Source: CAZDDB01 sp963843285 (GTDB taxonomy: Bacteria; Acidobacteriota; HRBIN11; JAKEFK01). Taken from it: a stretch of 64,000 nucleotides of DNA. Where the stretch lies: contig CAWJJO010000023.1 of NCBI GenBank assembly GCA_963843285.1, forward strand, positions 1 through 64,000. Direction: 5' to 3'. Both the position numbers and the translations under genes were made by a program. The notes beneath the pieces were generated by a model. The model was given only the letters and a program-made list of their open reading frames with translations, searched no databases and was not told the DNA's origin. Below are positions 15,893 to 23,562 of the stretch, piece after piece (the stretch's first letter is position 1; every line of letters starts with the position of its first letter).

Positions 15893-16734
15893 TGCATGGT
15901 CCGGTTTGCGACCTTCATGAGATTTTCGATCCCTTGCGGCAAGCGCGGGCTCTGGCGCGTGATTGCATCCCAATCCACATCGCGCTTGTCCAGTACGCGT
16001 GAATTGTGAACTGCGCGAACCGCCTGCCACTGCGCTGATGCGGTGTACTCTTCTTTGTTGCGGAACATGGATAAGATCAGATCCGGATCGCGTGAAACGA
16101 TCGATTCCATGGTGACCATCATATATGGTTCTTTGCGGTCCTGAAAAATGTTTGTCATTCCTGCGATCGCCAGAATCTCGCTCATGTACGAGCCGCCACC
16201 AACAGTCCAGTTTCCCGTATCCAGCTCTATGTACACTTTCGGATGCGTCTGTTGCTTCGCCGATTGGTCGCGCAGTGTCTGTAATTTCGTTCTCATTTCA
16301 GAAACGATCGCAGCGGCGCGGTCTGTCTTTCCAACTTTTTCGCCGATCAGCAGGATGCGTTTCATGATATCCTCCACGGTTTCCGCATCTTTCAATTCCA
16401 CGACTTCGATTCCCGCATCGCGGAGCTTGGACGGCACATCCCATTTCCACGCACCGCAAAAGACTATGTCCGGATGGAGGGAGATGATCTTTTCGATGTT
16501 CGGATTCATCATGTCGCCGATTTTGGGTGTGCTCTTCGCTTGTACCGGATAATCGCAATACGTGGTCGTTCCCGCGATCTGGTCCTGCATTCCAAGCGAG
16601 TAGAGGATCTCGGTGAAGCCGGGGGCAATGGACACGATCCGTTTTGGCGGACTCTCTGCGTTCGTGAATTCGCACAATGCCATGAGGGCGACCACAAGGG
16701 TCGCCCCTACCAGGCGCGGTTTACCACTCCACAT
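15889..16734 (-). CDS. btuF: periplasmic cobalamin-binding protein BtuF, signal peptide partly repeat-derived
   Basis: 281 residues from ATG 16734, overlapping the end of btuB by 14 bases. The signal peptide PRLVGATLVVALMALCEFTNA is followed by the mature start KRIVSIAPGFTEILYSLGM, then GTTTYCDYPVQAKSTPKIG, PNIEKIISLHPDIVF, IELDTGNWTVGGGSYMSEIL and LPQGIENLMKVANRT. The domain order matches BtuF/FecB type III binding proteins. The hydrophobic core VGATLVVAL is encoded by 16686-16710, an exact copy of the palindromic repeat arm at 15107. It delivers vitamin B12 to BtuCD. Confidence 0.82.
   Translation of the reverse strand: MWSGKPRLVGATLVVALMALCEFTNAESPPKRIVSIAPGFTEILYSLGMQDQIAGTTTYCDYPVQAKSTPKIGDMMNPNIEKIISLHPDIVFCGAWKWDVPSKLRDAGIEVVELKDAETVEDIMKRILLIGEKVGKTDRAAAIVSEMRTKLQTLRDQSAKQQTHPKVYIELDTGNWTVGGGSYMSEILAIAGMTNIFQDRKEPYMMVTMESIVSRDPDLILSMFRNKEEYTASAQWQAVRAVHNSRVLDKRDVDWDAITRQSPRLPQGIENLMKVANRTMQ
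16686..16710. repeat. third copy of the 25-bp GGGCGACCACAAGGGTCGCC repeat, inside btuF
   Basis: Identical over 25 bases to 15107-15131. On the minus strand it is translated as the signal-peptide core of BtuF. Confidence 0.9.
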
Positions 16735-18586
16735 CAAATCCACCGTAGAATCCGATCCCCGGCGCTTTGTAAAACAGCACCTCTTCATATTCTGCATCGG
16801 TCAGATTTTCAATCCGCCCTTTCAATTTCAGCCAGCTCAACAGCTCATAGCGCCCCGCAAGATCGAGTTTTGTGTAACCAGGGTTGAAGACATCTGCGGG
16901 GGGGAACGCCAGGAAGTCACTTTCCAGGCGGTCTCCGATGCTGTTGAGATTCAGACTCGCCTCCCATCGCGATGTTTTGTACGCCACCTGAAAGCTCCCG
17001 GAATGCTTGGGACGTCTTGGCAATTGCAGACCTGTTGCCTCGTCTTCGGTATCGAGAAACATGTAACCGGCGCCAAATCGCCAGTTTCCATAGGATGTGC
17101 TGTATGCAAGCTCCAAACCCTGTGCTTTTGCGTTGGCGACATTTCCCGCGATGAAGGTGGCGGGATCGAACGTGATCAAATCATCATACGCGTTATGAAA
17201 ATACGATGCGCTGAAATCGCTGTTGTGATGATAGTAGTCGGTTCCGACTTCCCATGATTCGCTCTGTTCCGGTTTCAAATCCGGATTGCCGAAGAAGGGA
17301 AGACCTAGATCGCCTGCGGATGGAGCTCGGAAACCTCTTCCGTAACTGCCGCGTACTTTCCACTCTTCCTGCAATTTGTACGCAACACTGACCCGCGGAT
17401 TTGTAGTGTCACCGAAAGTGTTGTAGTGGTCCCAGCGCACACCGGCCGTCAGGATCCACGGACCGCTCTCCAGTTTGTCCTGGACAAACAGCGCGTTGTC
17501 GTCCACGCTTTTTAGCGGATACGATCCGTTCGAGCTGTCCTGCGCCTCGATCTTCTGGTGCTCATATTCATAACCGGCGCTCAGAGTGTTGCCTGCGCCA
17601 AGCTGGAAATCGTTTTGCAGCGTGAGTTGGAAGACATCGGACTTGTTATCGGATGCGGCAAAGAAGGTCCCGGGATCTTCAGAATGAAAATCTCTGCGCG
17701 TATAAGCGAAGCTCGCGTTCAGATTCAGATATGCGCCGGAGGTATGCTGCAATCCTGTTCCGATCAGCGCCAGATTGCTGGTGCCCCTTTGAAGCGGTGA
17801 AGCCTCAATGACAGTGGCAAACAGAATGGGATCAAATACGAAGTGAAACGGAATTCCGATTTCGGAATCGTACATTTGTCCGGTAAACGACAGGTTGGTC
17901 CGATCGCTTAGCCGGATTCCACCCCGACCGGAAATCACATTCTCGTTGAATGCGTCGTTCGAGGTCTGGCCGTCCGAATCCTGCCGCGAAAAAGTCAGCG
18001 CGTAGTCGAATGCATCCTGCGCGCCCGAAATTCCTGCCTTTTCACGGAATGTTTGAAAACTTCCCGCTTCAAACCCTGCATGAATTTGATTCCCTTGTTG
18101 TCCTTTGCGGCTGATGATCTGGATTACTCCGCCGATCGAATCGCTGCCATACAGAGGACTCTGCGGTCCTTTCAGCACTTCGATCCGCTCCACATTGTCC
18201 GTGGTGAGATCTTCGAAGCTGATTCCGCCAAAGTACGGATTGTTGATCGGGATTCCATCGATAAACACGAGGACCTGCGCGGAGCCTGCGCCGCGCAGAA
18301 ACAGAGACGTAACTTTTCCCGGCGATCCGCTTTGCACGATACTAACACCTGGCACCTGGCGTAGAGCATCCAGAACGTAGTGCCACTGGTGCGTTTCAAT
18401 TTCGTCGCGGGTAATCACAGAAACAGAATCGCTGGTTTGTGTGACTGACTCTTCCAGGCGGTCCGCGGTGATCGTGATCTGATAAGAAGGGTTTTTGTCT
18501 GTCGTGTCTTCCGGTTTTTCGTCCGCAAACAAGATTGTTGCAGAGAAAAGAGGGACAAGAAGAAGTAAGAACGTGATGCGGCGCAT
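16721..18586 (-). CDS. btuB: TonB-dependent outer-membrane cobalamin receptor
   Basis: 621 residues; ATG 18586 has GGAGG at good spacing, so the longer upstream frame is rejected. A signal peptide (MRRITFLLLLVPLFSATILF) is followed by a TonB-box-like YQITITADRL, the plug domain (SVSVITRDEIETHQWHYVLD, LRQVPGVSIVQSG, FLRGAGSAQVLVFIDGIPIN, VERIEVLKGPQSPLYGSDSI) and a 22-strand-type barrel ending GGFDVEW with a terminal aromatic residue. It imports B12 across the outer membrane using TonB energy. A B12 riboswitch lies directly upstream, which fixes the ligand class better than the protein sequence alone. Confidence 0.9.
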   Translation of the reverse strand: MRRITFLLLLVPLFSATILFADEKPEDTTDKNPSYQITITADRLEESVTQTSDSVSVITRDEIETHQWHYVLDALRQVPGVSIVQSGSPGKVTSLFLRGAGSAQVLVFIDGIPINNPYFGGISFEDLTTDNVERIEVLKGPQSPLYGSDSIGGVIQIISRKGQQGNQIHAGFEAGSFQTFREKAGISGAQDAFDYALTFSRQDSDGQTSNDAFNENVISGRGGIRLSDRTNLSFTGQMYDSEIGIPFHFVFDPILFATVIEASPLQRGTSNLALIGTGLQHTSGAYLNLNASFAYTRRDFHSEDPGTFFAASDNKSDVFQLTLQNDFQLGAGNTLSAGYEYEHQKIEAQDSSNGSYPLKSVDDNALFVQDKLESGPWILTAGVRWDHYNTFGDTTNPRVSVAYKLQEEWKVRGSYGRGFRAPSAGDLGLPFFGNPDLKPEQSESWEVGTDYYHHNSDFSASYFHNAYDDLITFDPATFIAGNVANAKAQGLELAYSTSYGNWRFGAGYMFLDTEDEATGLQLPRRPKHSGSFQVAYKTSRWEASLNLNSIGDRLESDFLAFPPADVFNPGYTKLDLAGRYELLSWLKLKGRIENLTDAEYEEVLFYKAPGIGFYGGFDVEW

Positions 18587-18612
18587 CGTTTGCCTCCAAT
18601 TTATAAAGTGGA

Positions 18613-18632
18613 ACCCGGCCGATCTGCCGGGT
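18613..18632 (-). promoter_or_regulatory. hairpin in the riboswitch expression platform
   Basis: ACCCGGC-CGATCT-GCCGGGT as written on the plus strand: a perfect 7-bp stem located between the aptamer and the btuB ribosome-binding site (27 bases before the start). No T-run follows, so it may act on translation rather than as a classical terminator. Confidence 0.55.
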
Positions 18633-18691
18633 GCCCTGGATTGCAACGATGCATTCAGGCCGGTTTGTCTTCCCTCCGAAGATCGGTCATT

Positions 18692-18849
18692 CCTTCTCAG
18701 TGAGGTCTTCTGACTTGCGGATCATCCTACTCGCCGGCCCTTCCCATCCGTGTTTGTTTCTGCGGACAGTGGTTTATGCCGGGTTTCGTTCCCGTTTACA
18801 GCAGCGGGGGCTGTGATGGCCTTTCACCATCTTCCCATCATTGAGAGGC
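18692..18849 (-). ncRNA. cobalamin (B12) riboswitch aptamer
   Basis: Read on the minus strand, the conserved cobalamin core appears in order: GATGGGAAGATGGTGAAAGG, CACAGCCCCCGCTGCTGTAA, ACGGG, the box AACCACTG, GATGGGAAGGGCCGGCGAGT, AGGATGATCCG and AAGTCAGAAGACCT. An outer helix P1 can form between CCTCTCA (5') and TGAGAAGG (3', one bulge). It lies 100 bases upstream of btuB. Binding of B12 is expected to repress the whole uptake operon. Confidence 0.93.
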
Positions 18850-18885
18850 TGGGTCCTGTGATTAGTTTAGAAAGAACGAAACGCT

Positions 18886-18915
18886 AATATACACAAAGTG
18901 CACTTTCGAAAGCAA
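18886..18915 (-). promoter_or_regulatory. sigma70-type promoter of the cobalamin operon
   Basis: On the minus strand TTGCTT (18915-18910), 18-base spacer, TATATT (18891-18886). Transcription would start near 18879, about 30 bases before the riboswitch. The spacer contains a perfect 12-base palindrome, AAAGTGCACTTT (18895-18906), which could be a protein-binding site. Confidence 0.6.
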
Positions 18916-18922
18916 ATGGACG

Positions 18923-18985
18923 CGAATGGAGCGCAGGCGTCCACGCCTGCATTATGGGCCGCAGGCCTCCCGGCCTGCATTTCGT
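18923..18985. repeat. GCAGGC-type double-hairpin repeat, copy 2
   Basis: GAGCGCAGGCGTCCACGCCT and GCATTATGGGCCGCAGGC followed by CTCCCGGCCTGC: two adjacent hairpins (GCAGGCG/CGCCTGC and GCAGGC/GCCTGC). It ends at the stop of the oxidoreductase gene and may also act as its terminator. Confidence 0.75.
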
Positions 18986-18988
18986 GCT

Positions 18989-20575
18989 TTAGCGTCGCGC
19001 TGCAAGGATTTCCATCGCCGCGTTCCGGCCATTCAGCCCGACCACACCGCCGCCGGGATGAGTGCAAGCGCCGCAAAGATAGACGCCTTTCATTGGCGTA
19101 CGGCAATCCAGACGACGGTCCCACATGTAGTCGGGCAGGCACTCTCCTTGAAAAATATGACCGCCTGTCAGCCCTACTTTTTTCTCTATGTCAGGCGGCC
19201 CAAGGACCTCGGCTTCAAGTATTGCGGCCGGAATGTTACTGCAAAATCGCGCAATCGATTCGATTGCAGTTTGCTTCACCTCCGCCCGCCGCGAATCCCA
19301 ATTTCCTTCTGCAAACTGATAGGGAACGTATTGCGCAAATACGCTCATCGTATGAAGATCTTCCGGCGCGACACTTCGATCATGCGCAGTTTGAAAATAG
19401 ATTTCGGTCCAGAGCCTTGAGGGCAATTCGCCTCGCCTCATCGCGTCAAAACTCTCCTGCCACTCCGCTTTGGTCAGAGGAGTGTTTACCGTAGCGAGAT
19501 GATGTGGCTGCATCTTTCCCGGCCGCGCAGTGAAATCGGGCAATTGGCTCAAGAGCGCGTTGAGCTTCATGGTGCATCCGGTGTGCGGGATGCTTTCCAC
19601 TTTTGTGCGCCACTCATCATCCACACTCTTACCAAGTAATCCAAGGGTCACGCGCGGATCAGCGTTTGAAACAATAACCGGAGCAGAGACGCGTTCACCT
19701 CCTTCCAGCTCCACGCCTTCTCCCGGAACGATCCGCGCGACAGGCACTCCTGCTGCAAGCACCGCTCCTTCCTCGCGAGCCACATCACACAAAATGAATG
19801 AGACCATTCCCATTCCGCCGCGTACATATCCCCACACACCGGGATACCCTCCTTGCGTCAAACAATAATGGTAAAAATAGATGGAGGCAGTTCCTGGATC
19901 GAAAGGACTCGCATTTGCGCCGATCACGCCTTGCCCAAGATAAGCAAGCTGCAAACGTTCGTCCCGGAAGTAACGTTCGACATATTCCACCATGGAATAT
20001 TCGAAGAGCAGGCCGATCGTTTCCTCGTCGTGATTCAGAAGTCCTTCAAGCTGTTCTCGTGAAGGCGCTCTGCCGACCCATACGCCGTCGTCGGCTTCCG
20101 GACGCAATGCGCGACAGGCGCGTTCAAAAGCATTTCGCATATTGCGATAGCCATGAACATCTACTGGTGAGATGCGCCTGATCTCTTCTTCACATTGCTC
20201 TTCATTCGCCTCGTACAGTTGAACGCTGGAACCGTCTTCAAACGGAACGAAAAGTCCATTCACAGCCGGAGTGAAGTCATATCCGTGTTCGATCATTTGC
20301 AATTCGCGGATCACCATCGGATGAAGCAGACCAGAAACGTAGGCGCAGGGAGACATGCGGACGCCGGGCCAGGGCTCTTCGAGCGTACAGGCGCCACCGA
20401 TTCTTTCGCGTGCTTCGAGAACCAGGACGCGTTTTCCCGCTCGTGCAAGATAGGCAGCGCAGGCAAGTCCGTTGTGCCCGGCGCCCACAACGATCGCGTC
20501 CCATGACCTTTTCGCTAGCGCACGGACCGGTTCCGGTATACCGATACGGCCCAAAACATTTGCGCTGGAATCCAT
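18989..20575 (-). CDS. FAD-dependent phytoene-desaturase/amine-oxidase family oxidoreductase (PYROXD2-like)
   Basis: 528 residues from ATG 20575; start codons further upstream fall in a repeat and are less likely. The N-terminal dinucleotide-binding motif WDAIVVGAGHNGLACAAYLA is followed by LEARERIGGACTLEEPWPG, the usual FAD-contacting pattern. The C-terminal FAD motif is VYLCGACTHPGGGVVGLNG. Internal signatures (YVRGGMGMVSFILCDVARE, VIVSNADPRVTL) match the phytoene dehydrogenase/PYROXD2 clade. The substrate is unknown; no carotenoid genes are nearby. Likely soluble and probably single-gene. Confidence 0.8.
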   Translation of the reverse strand: MDSSANVLGRIGIPEPVRALAKRSWDAIVVGAGHNGLACAAYLARAGKRVLVLEARERIGGACTLEEPWPGVRMSPCAYVSGLLHPMVIRELQMIEHGYDFTPAVNGLFVPFEDGSSVQLYEANEEQCEEEIRRISPVDVHGYRNMRNAFERACRALRPEADDGVWVGRAPSREQLEGLLNHDEETIGLLFEYSMVEYVERYFRDERLQLAYLGQGVIGANASPFDPGTASIYFYHYCLTQGGYPGVWGYVRGGMGMVSFILCDVAREEGAVLAAGVPVARIVPGEGVELEGGERVSAPVIVSNADPRVTLGLLGKSVDDEWRTKVESIPHTGCTMKLNALLSQLPDFTARPGKMQPHHLATVNTPLTKAEWQESFDAMRRGELPSRLWTEIYFQTAHDRSVAPEDLHTMSVFAQYVPYQFAEGNWDSRRAEVKQTAIESIARFCSNIPAAILEAEVLGPPDIEKKVGLTGGHIFQGECLPDYMWDRRLDCRTPMKGVYLCGACTHPGGGVVGLNGRNAAMEILAARR

Positions 20576-20617
20576 TTCAGTACCGGATTGTACGCCTGTT
20601 CCGCCCATCGTGCTATG

Positions 20618-20668
20618 GAGCGAAGGCGTCCCGTCTGCATTAAGGGGCGCAGGCATCCAGCCTGCATG
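20618..20668. repeat. GCAGGC-type double-hairpin repeat, copy 3 (degenerate)
   Basis: GAGCGAAGGCGTCCCGTCTG and GCATTAAGGGGCGCAGGC then ATCCAGCCTGC. The first hairpin is degraded; the second is intact. It lies between the oxidoreductase and cysteine synthase genes. Confidence 0.65.
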
Positions 20669-20682
20669 AAGTGGTCAATCTA

Positions 20683-21651
20683 CTACAGCAGCCCTTTGCT
20701 TTTGAGCCAATTCGTATTCAGCTTCGAAAGATATCGCGTACCCGTATCCGGCAACAACACCACGATCAGATCTTGCGGGGACATGCGCTTTGCTACCTGG
20801 ATTGCGCCCGCAACCGCGGCGCCGCCGGAAGAGCCGACAAAGATACTTTCCTCTCTGGCCAGGCGCATCGTGATGTGATACGCCTCCGGATCGGGAATCT
20901 GAATCACTTCATCGATGTATTCAAAGTTATAAACACCCGGAATAAAGTCTTCGCCGATGCCATCGATCAGATAGGAATGAGCTCCTTCAATTTTGCCGGT
21001 TTCAAAATATCCTTTGATAACGGATCCAACCGTATCAATTCCGATGATCTGAACTTTCGGATTTTTTTCTTTGAGATATTTTCCTGTACCGGTGATCGTT
21101 CCGCCGGTTCCGCAGCCGCAAACAAACGCCGCGAGTTTTCCGTCCGTGTCCTGCCAGATTTCCGGACCGGTAGTCAGATAATGCGCTTCCGGATTTTTAG
21201 GATTGTAGTATTGCTGTGGTAGAAATGAATTCGGTGTTTCACGATGCAGCCGTTTTGATGTTTCGTAATACGATCGTGGATCTTCCGGTTCGACATTGGT
21301 AGGGCAGGTTACGCACTGGACCCCGTAGGCTTCGAGCAATCGGATTTTGTCTACCGGCACTTTGTCCGGCATAACAGCGATCATTTTGAATCCATATATA
21401 TTGGCGACCATTGCGAGTCCGAGACCTGTGTTTCCGGAAGTCGGCTCAATGATTGTGCCGCCCGGTTTCAATACACCGCGGTCGATGGCATCGCGGATCA
21501 TGTGCATTCCGATGCGATCTTTTACCGAACCGCCGGGATTAAAGAATTCAAGTTTCGCAGCCACCCGAGCGCCGTCTTGCGGCACGACTTTGTTCAGATA
21601 CACAAGTGGTGTGTGGCCCACTAATTCCAGAATATTCGCAGCAATTTTCAT
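20683..21651 (-). CDS. PLP-dependent cysteine synthase / cystathionine beta-synthase family enzyme
   Basis: 322 residues. Key motifs: LELVGHTPLVYLNKVV, KLEFFNPGGSVKDRIG with the PLP Lys, EPTSGNTGLGLAMVAN (substrate loop), CGCGTGGTITGTGKYLKEKN (phosphate-binding loop) and SSGGAAVAGAIQVAK. The length and the lack of CBS domains fit O-acetylserine sulfhydrylase (CysK) or a short bacterial cystathionine beta-synthase. The loop GVQCVTCPTNVEPEDPRSYY leans towards the CBS-like branch. No cysE or cystathionine lyase is adjacent to decide. Cytoplasmic sulfur amino-acid metabolism. Confidence 0.88.
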   Translation of the reverse strand: MKIAANILELVGHTPLVYLNKVVPQDGARVAAKLEFFNPGGSVKDRIGMHMIRDAIDRGVLKPGGTIIEPTSGNTGLGLAMVANIYGFKMIAVMPDKVPVDKIRLLEAYGVQCVTCPTNVEPEDPRSYYETSKRLHRETPNSFLPQQYYNPKNPEAHYLTTGPEIWQDTDGKLAAFVCGCGTGGTITGTGKYLKEKNPKVQIIGIDTVGSVIKGYFETGKIEGAHSYLIDGIGEDFIPGVYNFEYIDEVIQIPDPEAYHITMRLAREESIFVGSSGGAAVAGAIQVAKRMSPQDLIVVLLPDTGTRYLSKLNTNWLKSKGLL

Positions 21652-22086
21652 CGATTCTCTCTACGGGGAAGTGTACTACGTTTCAAGCAAAGGCGAACAT
21701 TCTATCGCATTTGTAATTTCAAGAGAAGCGATGTGCGACGTCAATTGATGTAGATTTGCCCTTGACTATACCTTAGCGGCTGCCGATGAGGATGAAAGGG
21801 ACCAGTAGTATGTACTACTAACTCGCAAATTGTTGCTTTTCGAGCAAAGATTTTCTCGCAAAGACGCGAAGGCGCAAATGCATGCCGCAATACATGCAAT
21901 GTGGTGTTTGGCAGCGGCTGCATCACCCATCCCTTTCTTATCTCCACATCCCCATTCTTTACCTCCGTGCTCTCCGTGTCCTCCGTGGTTCAAGCTCTTC
22001 TGTTCTTCCTGCGTTTGCTAGTTTGGTTGTGGCCCATCAGGGCCCCATCTGTGTTCATCTGTGGTTAAAAGAGCTATCCCCTATCG
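21652..22086. repeat. gene-free spacer made of interspersed repeats
   Basis: No supported gene. It contains GCAAAGACGCGAAGGCGCAAA near 21857, CCGTGCTCTCCGTGTCCTCC near 21966, and ATCTGTGTTCATCTGTGGTT at 22047-22066 followed by AAAAGAGCTATCCCC. The last ~40 bases nearly repeat 23687-23726. These are the same repeat words found at 11260-11405 and 23632-23706. Confidence 0.6.
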
Positions 22087-22087
22087 C

Positions 22088-22116
22088 TTGACAAAAAAAT
22101 TTGTCAATGCTACTCT
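22088..22116 (+). promoter_or_regulatory. promoter with overlapping palindromic operator for the ArsR-family gene
   Basis: TTGACA (22088-22093), 17-base spacer, TACTCT (22111-22116). A perfect inverted repeat TTGACAAA-AAAA-TTTGTCAA (22088-22107) covers the -35 box and half the spacer. Seven bases after the -10 box comes the ATG at 22124, so the predicted transcript begins at or next to the start codon. The layout suggests autorepression by the encoded winged-helix protein and a leaderless mRNA. Confidence 0.7.
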
Positions 22117-22123
22117 TGTGCGC

Positions 22124-22729
22124 ATGTTGGACGTTGAAGTGATCGAAGATGCAAGTACTGCGGCGATAGCGCTGGATCCGATTCGAAGCCGGATCCTGGC
22201 GGAATTAGCACAGCCTGCGTCAGCAGCCGGACTTGCAGCACGACTAGGACTGGCCCGGCAAAAGGTGAACTACCACCTGCGGGAGTTGGAAAAAAGCGGT
22301 CTGGTGCGTGTCGCAGACCAACGCAAATGGGGCGGACTAACAGAGCGTTTGATGGTTGCAACGGCGGCAACTTATGTTGTTTCCCCCGCTGCCATGGGAC
22401 AGTTGGCGAGCGATCCATGTCGATGTACCGATCGGCTTTCCGCAACCTATCTGATTGCGTTAGCGGCGCGCATCCTACGCGAGGTCACTTCTCTTTTACG
22501 GCGTTCTACAGAAACAGGGAAACGACTTGCCACGTTATCCATGGATACGGAAATTCGTTTTCGTTCCGCAGTCGAACGCGCTGCATTCACTGAAGAATTA
22601 ACCCGAGCCATCACCCAGCTCACCGCTCGATACCATGATGAGTCGGCACCGGGCGGTCGTTCCCATCGAGTGGTGATCGTTGCTCACCCTTTACCAACTG
22701 AAGCCGGCTCAAAGGAGAAAAAATCATGA
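22124..22729 (+). CDS. ArsR-type winged-helix transcriptional regulator
   Basis: 201 residues from ATG 22124. Residues about 15-80 are a winged helix: LDPIRSRILAELAQPASAAG, LAARLGLARQKVNYHLRELE and KSGLVRVADQRKWGGLTER. The C-terminal half is helical and contains DPCRCTDRLSATYLIALAAR, which has two close cysteines that might bind metal or sense redox, though no clear metal site is visible. The gene overlaps the downstream SRPBCC gene by 4 bases (ATGA). ArsR-SRPBCC pairs are common, the regulator controlling its partner. Confidence 0.82.
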   Translation: MLDVEVIEDASTAAIALDPIRSRILAELAQPASAAGLAARLGLARQKVNYHLRELEKSGLVRVADQRKWGGLTERLMVATAATYVVSPAAMGQLASDPCRCTDRLSATYLIALAARILREVTSLLRRSTETGKRLATLSMDTEIRFRSAVERAAFTEELTRAITQLTARYHDESAPGGRSHRVVIVAHPLPTEAGSKEKKS

Positions 22730-23562
22730 GCGTAAAAAAAGAACCATCCGGTAGACGATCCGTTCAAGTGGAAGTGGAGGTCCCGGGCACGCCGGAAGAA
22801 GTGTGGCGTGCAATCAGCACCGGGCCAGGCATTTCTTCCTGGTTTGTTCCCACAAAAGTGGAAGAAAGATTGGGTGGAAAAATCATTTGCCACTTTGGCC
22901 CTGGTATGGATTCATCTTCAACCATCACATCATGGGAACCTCCCGTGAGATTCGCTACCGAAGATAAGTGGGCCGGTGAGGAAGGTCCGTTGATTGCGAC
23001 AGAATGGTTTGTGGAAGCGCGTTCCGGCGGAGTTTGTGTTGTGCGCGTTGTCCACTCTCTTTTTGCAGAAACCGATGATTGGGACAACCAGCTGGAAGGT
23101 ACAGAAAGTGGTTGGCCTCTGTTCTTCCGCGTGCTTCGATTGTATATGATTCAGTTCCGCGGAATGCATGGCGAATCAGTCGTTGCAACAGGTTTTTCCT
23201 CAGAATCCGAAACGCAAACATGGGACAAGCTGATGCAGATGCTGTCTCTGACCGGCGCGGCGGTTGGTCAAAAACGCAAAACAGGAACTGACGCGCCGCA
23301 AATTTCCGGCACGGTGGAATTGATAAGTGAATCGAAAACCGCACCAGCGCTGATGCTGAAACTGGAATCCGGAATCGCGCTTTTCAGTGCTGCCAATTGC
23401 GGCGGCGCTACTCAAATGGCAGTGTCTCTCTATTTATATGGAGATTCCGCTCAGGATCTTTCGCAGCAGGAGTCTGCATGGCAGGCATGGATGAACAACA
23501 GGTTTCCGGCACCGGCTCCATCTGCGATTGGAACCACAGATGAACACAGCGGAGGAAGTTGA
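22726..23562 (+). CDS. SRPBCC/AHSA1 (START-like) domain protein
   Basis: 278 residues. The N-terminal half is an Aha1-type ligand-binding fold: VEVEVPGTPEEVWRAISTGP, ISSWFVPTKVEE and WEPPVRFATEDKW. A second, less clear domain (about 190-265: SGTVELISESKTAPALMLKL) may be another small alpha/beta domain. The ribosome-binding site AAAGGAG precedes the start, which overlaps the regulator's stop. The final residues (GTTDEHSGGS) are encoded by a copy of the GAACCACAGATGAACACAG repeat, so the natural C-terminus has been altered. Ligand unknown. Confidence 0.75.
   Translation: MSVKKEPSGRRSVQVEVEVPGTPEEVWRAISTGPGISSWFVPTKVEERLGGKIICHFGPGMDSSSTITSWEPPVRFATEDKWAGEEGPLIATEWFVEARSGGVCVVRVVHSLFAETDDWDNQLEGTESGWPLFFRVLRLYMIQFRGMHGESVVATGFSSESETQTWDKLMQMLSLTGAAVGQKRKTGTDAPQISGTVELISESKTAPALMLKLESGIALFSAANCGGATQMAVSLYLYGDSAQDLSQQESAWQAWMNNRFPAPAPSAIGTTDEHSGGS

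Noticed and set aside
20576..20656. Longer N-terminus of the FAD oxidoreductase
   Set aside because: Its codons fall in a degenerate GCAGGC repeat and carry no domain signal.
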